In this document: positions 34,033-42,945 of the stretch, in pieces | Layout: each line of letters starts with the position of its first letter | How positions within the stretch are numbered: the stretch's first letter is position 1 | Assembly (NCBI RefSeq): GCF_036345995.1 | Contig: NZ_CP107796.1 | Coordinates: 744,001 to 808,000, forward strand | Reading direction: 5' to 3' | Length of the DNA stretch: 64,000 nucleotides | Source of the DNA: Streptomyces sp. NBC_00557 | Lineage (GTDB): Bacteria; Actinomycetota; Actinomycetes; Streptomycetales; Streptomycetaceae | Translations under genes and position numbers: made by a program | The notes under the pieces: generated by a model | Databases searched by the model: none | Told to the model about the DNA's origin: nothing | Seen by the model: the letters and a program-made list of their open reading frames with translations, nothing else

Positions 34033-34135
34033 CCATACTCTGTCGCCGTGCACGGTGGCACGGCCGCCGCGCACGCGTGTGCCCGGTGCGCGCCGGACAC
34101 GCGGGATTCCGGCCGAGCGCAGGGAGTTGACCAGC

Positions 34136-34555
34136 GTGTACCAGTACTCAGCAAACGCATCGCATCCGGCGGCCGGCTCCGCGGCGGGTGTCCTCGACCC
34201 CGTCTCCGCGGACACCAGGGACGCCCTCGTCTTCCAGCGCTGCACCTGGTGCGGCACCGCGATGTACCACCGGCTGCTGTGTCCGGTGTGCCAGGGCAGC
34301 GAGCTGCGCACGGAGCGCAGCGAGGGCGTCGGCACGGTCCGGCACTCCACCGTGGTGCACCGCAACACCCCCGCGGCACGCAACGTGTCGCTGATCGAGA
34401 TGGCCGAGGGGTTCGTCGTACGGGGCCGGGTCATGGGCCCGCCGATCGGCATCCACAGCGGCGACCGCGTCCGGCTGTCCACCGCCCAGGATCCGGTGCG
34501 CGGCGAGCCCGTCTTCCAGCTGCTGGACGAGCCGTACCGGGGCGCCTGGACCTGA
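34136..34555 (+). CDS. zinc-ribbon OB-fold protein (DUF35 family)
   Basis: A 139-residue protein with an N-terminal rubredoxin-like zinc ribbon (CTWCGTAMYHRLLCPVC, four Cys) and a C-terminal OB fold (VGTVRHSTVVHRNTP, FVVRGRVMGPPIGIHSGDRV). In this family the ribbon/OB protein usually partners a thiolase or acyl-CoA enzyme, binding CoA-thioesters, but no such enzyme is adjacent here. It follows the TetR regulator on the same strand. The GTG at 34136 is preceded by AGGGAG at 10 nt; no earlier in-frame start close by is convincing. Confidence 0.87.
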   Translation: MYQYSANASHPAAGSAAGVLDPVSADTRDALVFQRCTWCGTAMYHRLLCPVCQGSELRTERSEGVGTVRHSTVVHRNTPAARNVSLIEMAEGFVVRGRVMGPPIGIHSGDRVRLSTAQDPVRGEPVFQLLDEPYRGAWT

Positions 34556-34565
34556 CGGCACGCCA

Positions 34566-34588
34566 GACGGCCGGCGCGGCCGGCCGTC
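34566..34588. terminator. GC-rich hairpin terminator between convergent genes
   Basis: GACGGCCGGC-GCG-GCCGGCCGTC gives a perfect 10-bp stem with a 3-nt loop. It lies just after the OB-fold gene stop and 28 nt from the end of the convergent PPOX gene, so it can end both transcripts. There is no T-run, as is usual in Streptomyces. Confidence 0.7.
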
Positions 34589-34615
34589 CTCCCCGGCGGC
34601 CCGGCCGGGTCCCGG

Positions 34616-35002
34616 TCAGTCCGCGAGCGTCACGCGGATGCCCACCGTGCCGTCCAGCCCGCGGCGCAGCCGGCTGCCCAGCAGGGTGAGGCGGCCGAGG
34701 ATGCCGTACTTGCGGGCGATCAGGTTCCGGTAGCGGGCGGTGGTGGCGGCGTCGGTGATCTCCGCGGTGGCCGGGACCTGGTCGCCGGTGGGGTTGCCGC
34801 GCAGGTCGCAGGGGCCGACCAGGACGTCCGCGCGGCGGCGGATCCGCTTGACCTTGAAGCTGTCGGCGGCGGTCCAGACGCCGAGGCCGTCCCCGTCGCG
34901 GACCACCCACACGGGGGTGGCGACCGGGGCGCCGTTCTTGCGGTAGCTGGTCACCAGCAGGTACTTGCCGGAGCCGAGCCGGTCCAGCCGCGTGTCGTCC
35001 AT
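34616..35002 (-). CDS. PPOX-class (pyridoxamine oxidase fold), probably F420-dependent oxidoreductase
   Basis: A 128-residue split beta-barrel protein of the pyridoxamine phosphate oxidase superfamily. Motifs include GSGKYLLVTSYRKNGAPVATPVWVV, then LGVWTAADSFKVKRIRRRADV, characteristic of the small actinobacterial F420/haem-binding group (Rv2991/Rv0121-like). Such proteins reduce or bind biliverdin-like or unknown substrates with F420H2. The start at 35002 is 7 nt after TACACT (35010-35015 on the other strand) with no ribosome binding site, so the message is very probably leaderless. The cofactor assignment is by family only. Confidence 0.85.
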   Translation of the reverse strand: MDDTRLDRLGSGKYLLVTSYRKNGAPVATPVWVVRDGDGLGVWTAADSFKVKRIRRRADVLVGPCDLRGNPTGDQVPATAEITDAATTARYRNLIARKYGILGRLTLLGSRLRRGLDGTVGIRVTLAD

Positions 35003-35072
35003 GCCGGGCAGTGTAGGAGGCCGCGCCGCTCGGCGGGCATGCCCGGTCGCGGTGTTCACCGGATCCGCCCGG

Positions 35073-36251
35073 TCACTTCAGGGCCGCCGCCATGCGCCGT
35101 ACCCCTTCGGTGAGGATCTCGGGCGAGGTCGCCAGGTTCAGCCGTACGTGCCCGGCGCCGCCGGTGCCGAAGGGCAGGCCCGAACTGAGCGCGACCCGGC
35201 CGCGGTCGAGGAAGACCTGGGCCGGGTCGTCGCCGAGGCCGAGGGCGCGGCAGTCGAGCCAGGCCAGATAGGTGGCCTCGGCCGGGTACGGGCGGACCGC
35301 GGGCAGGTGCTCGGCGAGGAGGGCGGTGAGCAGGCGCCGGTTGGCCTGCAGCCCGGCGAGCAGGGCGTCCAGCCAGTCGGTGGCCTCGCGCAGGGCGGCG
35401 GTGTGGGCGATGACGCCGACGTGGCTGGGGCCGTGACTCACCTCCTCGGGGAGCCGGTCGAGGTCGGGTGCCGCCTTCGGGCCGGCGAGGGCGAGGGCGG
35501 CCTTGAGCCCGGCCAGGTTCCAGCCCTTGGAGGCCGACATCAGCGACAGGCCGCGCTCGGCGCCGGGCACGCTCAGATACGGCACGAAGGCGACGCCCGG
35601 GGCGACGAGCGGGGCGTGGATCTCGTCGGCGACGACGCGGACGCCGTACCGTTCGGCGAGGGCGGCGACGGCGGCCAGTTCCTCGGCGGTGTGCACGGTG
35701 CCGGTGGGGTTGTGCGGGCTGCACAGCAGGAATGCGGCGCGCCCGGACCCCGCGCCCGCCTCGCGGAACGCCTGCTCCAGGGCAGCGAGGTCGAGTCGCC
35801 CGCCGGCGCCGAGCGGGGCTTCGGCCACCCGGCGGTCCATGTGGGCGACGAACTGGAAGAACGGCGGATACACCGGCGGATTGACGATCACCGGATCGCC
35901 GGGCCCGGTGACCAGCTTGATCATCTCGACCACGCCGAGCATCACGTCCGGAACGATCGCGGTGCGCTCGACGGCGATGCCGTCCCAGTCCCAGCGCTCG
36001 GCGGCGAAGGCGGCCAGGGCCTCGGCGTAGGCGGTGCCGGCCGGGTATCCGGTGTCGCCGAGGGCGAGCGCACCGGTCACGGCGCTGACGACGGGTTCGG
36101 CGAGCGGGACGTCCATCTCGGCCACCCACAGCGGCAGTACGTCCTCGGGGTAGGTGCGCCATTTCATGCTCGTACGGCGGCGCAGCTGCTCCAGGCCGAG
36201 CGCCTGCAGCGGGCCGGGTTCACCGGGCGTGACGTGCGGGATGTCGGTCAT
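35073..36251 (-). CDS. MalY/PatB-type PLP-dependent C-S lyase (aminotransferase fold)
   Basis: A 392-residue fold-type I PLP enzyme of the MalY/PatB branch: N-terminal [21 protein letters not shown], the aromatic-gate region, [12 protein letters not shown] (the Asn that contacts PLP), [11 protein letters not shown] (the PLP-pyridine Asp) and [12 protein letters not shown] (Schiff-base Lys), with the terminal Arg in [11 protein letters not shown]. The family cleaves cystathionine or other cysteine-S-conjugates, releasing pyruvate and ammonia; some members are aminotransferases. TATCAT ends 7 nt before the ATG at 36251, and there is no ribosome binding site, which supports a leaderless start. 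It is transcribed divergently from the S1 protease. Confidence 0.9.
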   Translation of the reverse strand: MTDIPHVTPGEPGPLQALGLEQLRRRTSMKWRTYPEDVLPLWVAEMDVPLAEPVVSAVTGALALGDTGYPAGTAYAEALAAFAAERWDWDGIAVERTAIVPDVMLGVVEMIKLVTGPGDPVIVNPPVYPPFFQFVAHMDRRVAEAPLGAGGRLDLAALEQAFREAGAGSGRAAFLLCSPHNPTGTVHTAEELAAVAALAERYGVRVVADEIHAPLVAPGVAFVPYLSVPGAERGLSLMSASKGWNLAGLKAALALAGPKAAPDLDRLPEEVSHGPSHVGVIAHTAALREATDWLDALLAGLQANRRLLTALLAEHLPAVRPYPAEATYLAWLDCRALGLGDDPAQVFLDRGRVALSSGLPFGTGGAGHVRLNLATSPEILTEGVRRMAAALK

Positions 36252-36519
36252 GAGGAGCATGATAGGAGCGCGGCGGGGCCGGTGGAACGGCCGTACCACC
36301 GGGTGGTGCGCCGAGATCGGCTCGGGCGTGCGGGCCGCCCCCGCGGCGATCTCCCCTCGGGCGCGGCCGACGCCCCCGCGCGTCGACCGCGTCCCACTGC
36401 CAAAGAGTCGTGAACGCCGCGCCCGTCGGCCGCGTATGGAGGTGCGGGCCCTGGACGAGGCGGGGCCTCGCGCCGCCGGGACCGGCGGCGTGCGTTCGGT
36501 TCGGCTTCGGGAGCCCCGC

Positions 36520-37905
36520 ATGCGGCACGCACGACGACGGATCGTCCGGCGGGTGACCCGCCTGACGGCGGTCGCCGGACTCCTCCTGGGTGGCGCGATG
36601 GTCACCCAGGCGGCCATGGCGAGCGAGCCACCGCCGGCCGCCGCCAGACCGCTCGCCTCCGCGTCCGGATCCGGCGCCGGGGGCACGGGGGCCGCGCTGG
36701 TGGCGCGGCTCGGCACGGCACGCACGGCGGGCGACTGGATCGGCGCGGACGGCCGGCCGGTCGTCGCGGTGACCGACGAGGCGGCGGCCCGTGAGGTACG
36801 GCACGCGGGAGCCGAGGCGAAGGTCGTGCGGCACAGCATGGACGAGCTCAAGTCGGCGACGGCCGCGCTGCGTTCGGCTCCGCGCGTGGCGGGCACCGCC
36901 TGGGCGGTGGACTACCGCACCAACCGGGTCGTGGTCAGCGCGGACAGCACGGTGTCCGCGGGCGACTGGTCCAGGCTGAGCCACGTGGCGGCGCGGATCG
37001 GGAGCTTCGTGCGGATGGAGCGGACGAAGGGCACGTTCACCACGCGCCTGAACGGCGCCCAGCCGATCCTGTCGACCGGGGGGCGCTGTTCGGCCGGGTT
37101 CAATGTGACCGACGGGCGCAGCGACTTCATCCTCACGGCCGGTCACTGCGGTCCCGCGGGATCCATCTGGTTCGCGGACGGCCAGGGCGGCCGGCAGCTC
37201 GGCCGGACGGTGAGCAGCACCTTCCCCGGCAACGACTTCTCGCTCGTGCAGTACGCCTCCGGCCGGGCCGGTGACGGCGCCGACGTCGTCGCGATCGGCG
37301 GCGGCAACGGCGTGCGGATCACGGGCGTCGCCGACGCGGCGGTGGGGCAGCGGGTGTTCCGCAGCGGCAGCACCAGCGGCCTGCACGACGGAACGGTGAC
37401 CGCGCTGAACGCGACCGTCAACTACCCGGAGGGCACGGTCACCGGGCTGATCCAGACCACGGTGTGCGCCGAGCCCGGCGACAGCGGCGGGCCGCTGTTC
37501 TCCAACGGGATCGCGCTCGGTGTGACCTCGGGCGGCAACGGCGACTGCACCACGGGCGGGACGACGTTCTTCCAGCCGGTGACGCGGGCACTGTCGGCGC
37601 TGAACGTCAAGCTCATCGTGTCGGCGAAGAACGCCGGCGGCGGCGCCCCGAGCGCCTCCCCCGCGCCGTCCGCCTCGGCCGCCCAGGGCGCGATGGCGCC
37701 GAACGCGGCGTCGCCGGGGTCCGCGGCGCCGGTGACCGGCGCCGCGGGGCGGACGCTGCTGGCACGGCTGACGGACACCCGGAACGTCGGTCCCGGGCTG
37801 CTGGTCATCGCGGGCAGTCTGATCGCGCTCGTCGCGACCCGCTACATACGCGCCGAGCAGGACCGCAAGGCCTATCAGCGGTACTACTCGGCGACCTGGG
37901 GCTGA
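36520..37905 (+). CDS. streptogrisin-like S1 serine protease with C-terminal membrane anchor
   Basis: A 461-residue secreted protease of the alpha-lytic/streptogrisin family. It has a signal peptide (about 1-34, cleavage after QAAMA), an alpha-lytic-type prodomain (about 40-170) with the [16 protein letters not shown] region, and a catalytic domain with His209 (TAGHC), Asp239 (NDFSLVQY) and Ser322 ([10 protein letters not shown]). Unlike streptogrisins A-D it continues through an Ala/Pro/Ser-rich linker (about 370-410) into a single membrane segment (about 418-438, [15 protein letters not shown]) and a short basic-aromatic tail, so it should stay attached to the membrane. GGGAG precedes the ATG at 36520. 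A perfect terminator follows. Confidence 0.92.
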   Translation: MRHARRRIVRRVTRLTAVAGLLLGGAMVTQAAMASEPPPAAARPLASASGSGAGGTGAALVARLGTARTAGDWIGADGRPVVAVTDEAAAREVRHAGAEAKVVRHSMDELKSATAALRSAPRVAGTAWAVDYRTNRVVVSADSTVSAGDWSRLSHVAARIGSFVRMERTKGTFTTRLNGAQPILSTGGRCSAGFNVTDGRSDFILTAGHCGPAGSIWFADGQGGRQLGRTVSSTFPGNDFSLVQYASGRAGDGADVVAIGGGNGVRITGVADAAVGQRVFRSGSTSGLHDGTVTALNATVNYPEGTVTGLIQTTVCAEPGDSGGPLFSNGIALGVTSGGNGDCTTGGTTFFQPVTRALSALNVKLIVSAKNAGGGAPSASPAPSASAAQGAMAPNAASPGSAAPVTGAAGRTLLARLTDTRNVGPGLLVIAGSLIALVATRYIRAEQDRKAYQRYYSATWG

Positions 37906-37933
37906 GGTACGAGGACACTACGGGGACATACGA

Positions 37934-37959
37934 AGGGCACCCGTGCTCACGGGTGCCCT
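37934..37959. terminator. bidirectional hairpin terminator
   Basis: AGGGCACCCGTG-CT-CACGGGTGCCCT is a perfect 12-bp stem (loop of 2 written, 4 in practice). It lies 28 nt after the protease stop and 32 nt from the end of the convergent 57-residue protein gene, and it serves both directions. Confidence 0.85.
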
Positions 37960-37990
37960 CGAGGGTTCGGCGCGGTCCGCGCGAGGCCGG

Positions 37991-38164
37991 TCAGGCGGCC
38001 CGCTGCGATCGCGGTGCCGCGGCGGCCCACTCCATCACGAGGCGCTGGTACTCGGCGCGCTGCTCGGTGGTCAGTGTCCCGCCCGCCCGGCGCCACAGGG
38101 CCCTGATCTCCTCGTTGACCTCCGCGGCCGAACGCTCGGGAGCGGCTTCAACAGTGGTGGACAT
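37991..38164 (-). CDS. small conserved protein, 57 aa
   Basis: A 57-residue protein: MSTTVEAAPERSAAEVNEE, then IRALWRRAGGTLTTEQRAEYQRLVMEWAAA. It looks like two helices with a Gly-Gly turn between them, as in small regulatory or ribosome-associated proteins. The start is clear: TATGCT (38172-38177 on the other strand) ends 7 nt before the ATG and there is no ribosome binding site, so it is probably leaderless. The extended frame to 38260 encodes a His/Arg-rich stretch with no support. Relatives are common in Streptomyces but without known function. Confidence 0.75.
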   Translation of the reverse strand: MSTTVEAAPERSAAEVNEEIRALWRRAGGTLTTEQRAEYQRLVMEWAAAAPRSQRAA

Positions 38165-38359
38165 GCTGTGAAGCATATGCCGATCGAGGTGAAGGCGCTG
38201 TGAGTAACTGCACTCCATATGGACATTACGGACGTGGTGCTCATCACGTCGATGTGTCAAGCACCGTGCGGGAGTTCACACCGGCCCCTCACCAGCACGG
38301 TACCGGGATCGCGAGGACGGCACACCTGGTGCACCGTGTCCCCGGTCACATCCGGCGGC

Positions 38360-39055
38360 TCAGGTGCCCGGCTTGCGGCCGTAGACGAAGACGTCGTCGC
38401 CGTTCCTCAGCAGGGACCAGTACGCCTTGGCGTCCTTGGTCGTCATGTTGACGCAGCCGTGCGAGCCCGGCGGGTTCCACATGCTGAGGTTGACCGAGTG
38501 GAAGGCCTGGCCGCCGTCGAAGAACTGGCTGTAGGGCATCGGCACGTTGTAGACGCTGGAGACGTGGTCGATGTCCCGCCAGTAGATCTTCTTCAGGCCG
38601 GTGCGGGTCGTGTACCCCTTGCGGCCGGTGCGCACGGGCACCGGTCCGTAGACGAGCTTCTTGCCGTCCTGGACCCAGCTCAGCTGGAGCGTGAGGTTCA
38701 CACAGGCGATCCGGCCCTTGTTCACCGGGCACGCGCCGTCCTTGTTGGGGTTGCTCCCCACGGCCTTCTGCTTGTTCATGAGATCCATCACGCCCCAGGT
38801 GACGGGGCCGGCGTAGCCGATGTCGGGCGTGATGCCGTGTTTGTCCTGGAAGGCCTTGATGGCCTTGCAGTCGGCTGCGGACTGCTTGCCGTCGACCGGC
38901 CGGCCGAGGAACTTCTCCACCTGCTTCTGGTACGGCCCCGTCTGCGTGGTGCAGCTCGCGGCCTGGGCCGGTGCGGCGGTGAAGGCGAGCGTGAGCGGCG
39001 CCACCAGCCCCGTGACCCCCAGCACGACGACACCCCGTCTGCGTATGTCCCCCAC
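38360..39055 (-). CDS. secreted L,D-transpeptidase (YkuD domain) with PG-binding-like part
   Basis: A 231-residue exported protein: signal peptide (about 1-33, TAAPAQA cleavage site), an N-terminal domain (about 36-95) with DCKAIKAFQDKHGITPDIGYAG resembling a peptidoglycan-binding module, and a C-terminal L,D-transpeptidase domain with His186 (QAFHSVN) and the catalytic Cys201 in GSHGCVNM. It should form 3-3 crosslinks or attach proteins to peptidoglycan outside the membrane. The Cys pairs (CTTQ, ACPV, ACVN) suggest a disulfide. The GTG start at 39055 follows AAGGGG at 7 nt. It is the only gene between the small protein and the truncated PLP-decarboxylase. Confidence 0.92.
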   Translation of the reverse strand: MGDIRRRGVVVLGVTGLVAPLTLAFTAAPAQAASCTTQTGPYQKQVEKFLGRPVDGKQSAADCKAIKAFQDKHGITPDIGYAGPVTWGVMDLMNKQKAVGSNPNKDGACPVNKGRIACVNLTLQLSWVQDGKKLVYGPVPVRTGRKGYTTRTGLKKIYWRDIDHVSSVYNVPMPYSQFFDGGQAFHSVNLSMWNPPGSHGCVNMTTKDAKAYWSLLRNGDDVFVYGRKPGT

Positions 39056-39316
39056 GTGAACCCCTTCTCCCCATCCCGCCCAGGGCCTCCCCCGGGCGCT
39101 CCCCTGCCCGATTCCCGCGTTCTCGCACTACTAGACCTGCGCGGGCACCCAGGAGTTGTGGTTCCGGCCAGACTGTGACGAAACGGTGAACCCAGGGGGG
39201 CCGGTGCCGACGGTCTCGTCCGTGCCGCGCCCCGGCGACTGCGGCCCACGGCATCCAGTCCCGTTCCCCCGTATGGGACCGGGCCCAGGCTCTTTGGCCG
39301 CTCTACGCTGCCGTAC

Positions 39317-39541
39317 ATGCACCCCACCCTCGCCGGCGACCTCTCCCGGTTCCCCGAACTCCTCCAGTCGGCCCGCGACTTCGCCGCCCGGGAGGCGGTG
39401 GGCCTGGACGAGCGGCCGGCTGCCGTCGGCGGGACGGCGCCCGGGCGGGCTGCGCTGCCGGAGGAGGGCGTGGGCGCGGAGGCGGCGCTCGGATGGTTCG
39501 GCGAGCGGTGGGCGCCGGGGTTCTCCGGTTCCGCCGGGCTG
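39317..39541 (+). pseudogene. truncated PLP-dependent decarboxylase (N-terminal fragment)
   Basis: Residues from MHPTLAGDLSRFPELLQSARDF to WAPGFSGSAG match the N-terminus of Streptomyces PLP-dependent (aromatic L-amino-acid type) decarboxylases, in which SGSAGPRYLGFV and a PLP-binding domain of several hundred residues follow. Here the similarity stops at about 39541, and the DNA runs straight into the end of the SDR gene (stop at 39547 on the other strand), so the frame continues only as antisense of that gene. The promoter appears intact: TACGCT ends 7 nt before the ATG. It is therefore a deletion or rearrangement remnant of about 75 codons. Confidence 0.6.
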
Positions 39542-39546
39542 ACGGC

Positions 39547-40335
39547 TCAGGGGCGTCGCAGGGCCGTGTGGAAGCCGGTGTTGACCGCGGTGAGCCCGCC
39601 GTCGACGACCAGCGTGGTGCCGGTGATCCAGGCGGCGTCGCGGGAGGCGAGGAAGGCGACCGCGGCGGCGATGTCCTCCGGCTCGCCGACCCGGCCGAGC
39701 GGATAGAGGTCACGGAGGGCTTCGAGCTCGGCGTCGCGGCCCTCCCACGCCGAGGTGCGGACGGTGCCCGGCACCACGAGGTTCACCCGCACGCCCCGGG
39801 CCGCGGCGTGCCCGGCGAGGGTGCGGGTGAGCGAGCCGAGGCCGGCCTTGGCGGCGCTGTAGGCGTGGTTGCCGAAGTCCTGCAGCCCGTTGACGGAACC
39901 GATGCCGACGATCGCGCCGCGTCCGGAGGCGGCGAGGTGGGGCAGGGCGGCGCGGCAGCAGCGGTAGGCGCCGGTGAGGGTGACGTCGAGGTCGAGCGCC
40001 CAGGCCTCGTCGGGGTCGTCCTCGAAGAGCGGCACGTCCGGGGTGCAGTGGGCGGCGCAGTTGACCAGGACGTCGAGGGAGCCGAACGCGGCGACGGCGT
40101 GGGCGACGGCCGCCTCCACCGAGGCGCGGTCGGCGACCTCGCACGCCAGCGCCTCGGCGGCAAGCCCCTGGCGGCGCAGGTCCGCGGCGGTTCGCTCGGC
40201 CTCGGGCAGGTCCCGGTCGGTGACCAGGACCCGGCCGCCCTCCTCGGCGATCCTGCGTGCGACGGCGGCGCCGATGCCGCGGGCCGCACCGGTGACGAGA
40301 ACTCCGTGTTCCGCGAAGCGGGTGTGATCGGTCAT
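39547..40335 (-). CDS. SDR family oxidoreductase
   Basis: A 262-residue short-chain dehydrogenase: TGAARGIGAA (dinucleotide-binding), DRDLPEAERT after strand 2, which suggests NAD(H) preference, NCAAHC in place of NNAG, the Ser of GIGSVNG, YSAAKAG (Tyr and Lys), and a C-terminal GEPEDIAAAVAFLAS. The substrate is unknown. It lies 71 nt after the MBL hydrolase of the formaldehyde operon on the same strand. TACGGT ends 6 nt before the ATG, so it may have its own leaderless transcript rather than being read from mscR. Confidence 0.9.
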   Translation of the reverse strand: MTDHTRFAEHGVLVTGAARGIGAAVARRIAEEGGRVLVTDRDLPEAERTAADLRRQGLAAEALACEVADRASVEAAVAHAVAAFGSLDVLVNCAAHCTPDVPLFEDDPDEAWALDLDVTLTGAYRCCRAALPHLAASGRGAIVGIGSVNGLQDFGNHAYSAAKAGLGSLTRTLAGHAAARGVRVNLVVPGTVRTSAWEGRDAELEALRDLYPLGRVGEPEDIAAAVAFLASRDAAWITGTTLVVDGGLTAVNTGFHTALRRP

Positions 40336-40406
40336 GCGGTGACCGTACGGCCCGGCGGGCGTTCTTTCACCGGTATCGATGCCTGTCCGTGTGGCCGGCG
40401 GAGGCC

Positions 40407-41036
40407 TCAGTGTCCGCGCCTGATCCACTCCTCCAGGTGCGGTGCCTCGGCGCCGATGGTGGTGGGGTCGCCGTGGCCGGTGAGGACCTTCGTCTCCGGC
40501 GGCAGGGTGAGGAGCCTGTCGCGGATGGACTCGATGATCGTCGGGAAGTGGGAGTAGGTGCGTCCGGTGGCGCCCGGCCCGCCCTGGAAGAGGGTGTCCC
40601 CGGTGAAGACGGTGCCCAGCGCCGGGTCGTACAGGCAGACCGCGCCGGGGGCGTGTCCCGGGGTGTGGATCACGGTCAGGTCGGCGCCGGCCGCCTCGAT
40701 GACCTGGCCGTCCAGCAGGTGCCGGTCGGGGTCGCGGTGCGGGTGGGTCATCTTCCACAGCGGCAGGTCGTCCGGGTGCAGCCAGATGGTGGCGCCGGTG
40801 CGCTCGGCGAGTTCGGGTGCGGCGTTGACGTGGTCGTTGTGGGCGTGGGTGCACACGATGGCGGTCAGCCGCCGGTCGTCGACGGCGCGGGCGATGGCCT
40901 CGGCGTCGTGGGCGGCGTCGATGACGATCACCTCCCGTTCGTCGCCGACGATCCACACGTTGTTCTCGACGTCCCAGGTGCCGCCGTCGAGGGTGAACTG
41001 CCCGCTGGTGACGAGGCGTTCGATGCGCACGGTCAT
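40407..41036 (-). CDS. MBL-fold metallohydrolase, probable S-formylmycothiol-type thioesterase
   Basis: A 209-residue metallo-beta-lactamase-fold protein with the metal motif THAHNDHV (His64, His66, Asp68, His69), the His of HTPGHAPG and the bridging Asp in FTGDTLFQGG, as in glyoxalase II. Its ATG overlaps the stop of the S-(hydroxymethyl)mycothiol dehydrogenase gene as TGATG, so the two are translationally coupled. The dehydrogenase makes S-formylmycothiol, so the natural inference is hydrolysis of that thioester to formate and mycothiol. This role is inferred from context rather than from sequence alone. Confidence 0.88.
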   Translation of the reverse strand: MTVRIERLVTSGQFTLDGGTWDVENNVWIVGDEREVIVIDAAHDAEAIARAVDDRRLTAIVCTHAHNDHVNAAPELAERTGATIWLHPDDLPLWKMTHPHRDPDRHLLDGQVIEAAGADLTVIHTPGHAPGAVCLYDPALGTVFTGDTLFQGGPGATGRTYSHFPTIIESIRDRLLTLPPETKVLTGHGDPTTIGAEAPHLEEWIRRGH

Positions 41037-42121
41037 CAGAACACCACCACCGAGCGGAGCACGTCACCCTGGTGCATCCGCTCGAACGCCTTCTCCACCT
41101 CGTCCAGTCGGACGGTCTCGGTGACGAACGCGTCGAGCGGCAGCCGGCCCTGGAGGTGCAGGTCGATCAGCATGGGGAAGTCGCGGGTCGGCAGGCAGTC
41201 GCCGTACCAGGAGGACTTCAGGGCGCCGCCGCGGCCGAAGACGTCGAGCAGGGGCAGTTCGAGCTGCATCTCGGGTGTGGGGACGCCGACCAGGACCACG
41301 GTGCCGGCGAGGTCGCGGGCGTAGAAGGCCTGCTTGTACGTCTCGGGGCGGCCGACGGCCTCGATGACGACGTCGGCGCCGAAGCCGCCGGTCAGCTCGC
41401 GGATCGCCTCGACAGGGTCGGTGTTCCTGGAGTTGACCGTGTGGGTGGCGCCCAGCTTCCCGGCGGCCTCCAGCTTGCGGTCGTCGATGTCCACCGCGAT
41501 GATCTTCGCCGCGCCGGCGAGGCGGGACCCGGCCACGGCCGCGCAGCCGACGCCGCCGCAGCCGATCACGGCGACGGAGTCGCCCCGGCCGACGTTCCCG
41601 GTGTTGATGGCGGCGCCGATGCCGGCCATCACCCCGCAGCCCAGCAGCCCGGCGACCTCCGGGGAGACCGCCGGGTCAACCTTGGTGCACTGGCCCGCCG
41701 CCACGAGGGTCTTCTCGGCGAAGGCGCCGATGCCCAGCGCGGGCGACAGCTCGGTGCCGTCGGCCAGGGTCATCCTCTGCTGCGCGTTGTGCGTGTTGAA
41801 GCAGTACCAGGGCCGGCCGCGCAGACAGGCGCGGCAACTCCCGCACACCGCACGCCAGTTGAGGATCACGAAGTCACCGGGCGCCACGTCGGTGACCCCC
41901 TCGCCGACCGCCTCGACGACACCGGCGGCCTCATGGCCGAGGAGGAAGGGGAAGTCGTCCGAGATGCCGCCCTGCTTGTAGTGCAGATCGGTATGACAGA
42001 CACCGCAGGCCTGGACGCGTACGACGGCCTCGCCGGGGCCGGGGTCCGGCACGACGATCGTCTCGACCCGTACGGGCTGGTCCTTTCCCGGTGCGATCAC
42101 GCCGCGTACTTCCTGCGCCAT
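41036..42121 (-). CDS. mscR: S-(hydroxymethyl)mycothiol dehydrogenase
   Basis: A 361-residue zinc-dependent medium-chain dehydrogenase of the class III type specialised for mycothiol. Catalytic zinc ligands are in CGVCHTD and HEAAG, with the structural zinc Cys set in [16 protein letters not shown], and the NAD-binding loop is [13 protein letters not shown]. The unusual insert [22 protein letters not shown] is shared by mycothiol-dependent formaldehyde dehydrogenases. It oxidises the formaldehyde adduct of mycothiol to S-formylmycothiol with NAD+. The gene is followed by a coupled MBL hydrolase. GGAAGGGG precedes the ATG at 42121. Confidence 0.94.
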   Translation of the reverse strand: MAQEVRGVIAPGKDQPVRVETIVVPDPGPGEAVVRVQACGVCHTDLHYKQGGISDDFPFLLGHEAAGVVEAVGEGVTDVAPGDFVILNWRAVCGSCRACLRGRPWYCFNTHNAQQRMTLADGTELSPALGIGAFAEKTLVAAGQCTKVDPAVSPEVAGLLGCGVMAGIGAAINTGNVGRGDSVAVIGCGGVGCAAVAGSRLAGAAKIIAVDIDDRKLEAAGKLGATHTVNSRNTDPVEAIRELTGGFGADVVIEAVGRPETYKQAFYARDLAGTVVLVGVPTPEMQLELPLLDVFGRGGALKSSWYGDCLPTRDFPMLIDLHLQGRLPLDAFVTETVRLDEVEKAFERMHQGDVLRSVVVF

Positions 42122-42341
42122 GGTCTGGCCCCTTCCTCGATTGCCTTCCCGCCGACCCTACGCGCGACCGGTCGGTACCGGGACGGACCACGACGGCGAC
42201 CGTGGATCTTTCCTGCGGCGGAGCCCGGTGAAGCCCGGTGGACGCGGACGCGATGCCGGCGTATGGGGCGGCGTCCGCGGGAAGCGTCCGATCCGTGTCG
42301 CCGAACTCCCGCAGCGGCGCATCGCGTTCGCGTGGGACGGC

Positions 42342-42647
42342 TTACTCGATGCCCGGCACCAGACCCATCGCGGGCGCGGCGAGGTCGGTGACCTGGTGCA
42401 GCTCGTTGAGCCGGTTCAGTTCGCCGACCTGGTTCAGTGCGCGCAGTTGCTCGGAGACCCGGGGGACCTCCGCCTTGTGCCGGGCCGGGATGTCACTGAC
42501 GGTGAGCGAGTCGAGCGTGGCCATGGGCGGCGGGATCAGCCCGGTGTGCGGCGCACTGGCGTCGGCCGCGTGCGCCAGCGGCGCGGCAAGGCCCGTGACC
42601 CCGGCGGCGAGACCGAGGGCGGCGACGATACGTCGTGTTGAGGTCAT
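42342..42647 (-). CDS. small secreted protein of unknown function, 101 aa
   Basis: The N-terminus is a clear signal peptide: TSTRRIV, a hydrophobic core (AALGLAAGVTGLAAPL) and AHAADA as the cleavage site. The mature part of about 75 residues is hydrophilic and leucine/asparagine rich (LRALNQVGELNRLNELHQV), probably a short amphipathic helix. Similar short exported proteins are common in Streptomyces, but I recognise no domain. GAGAAC lies directly before the ATG at 42647 and is a weak ribosome binding site. It is monocistronic, between the mscR upstream region and a divergent NTF2-like gene. Confidence 0.75.
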   Translation of the reverse strand: MTSTRRIVAALGLAAGVTGLAAPLAHAADASAPHTGLIPPPMATLDSLTVSDIPARHKAEVPRVSEQLRALNQVGELNRLNELHQVTDLAAPAMGLVPGIE

Positions 42648-42945
42648 GTTCTCAGCAACGGCGGCACACCGTGTCCGGACACGGGCGGCGGCCCGCGCTC
42701 ACCCGTGAGGCGGAGGCCGCCGTCCGTGCCCGCCGGGCCCACCGGTCCAGGCGTGCCCCGGAGCCCGCCGGTCCAGGCGTGCCGGAGACCGTCGGACTGT
42801 GCCCGTACTGGCGCCGGAGTGGGCTCGCCGGGCCGCCCATGCTGCGCTTGCCGGGGCCGTCGGGCCGGAGGAGTCTCGAAGAGTGGGGGTCCGGTCCGCG
42901 CGGCCCGCGCCGGCCGGGCCGCCGGCGCCCGAAGGAGGTTCACCC

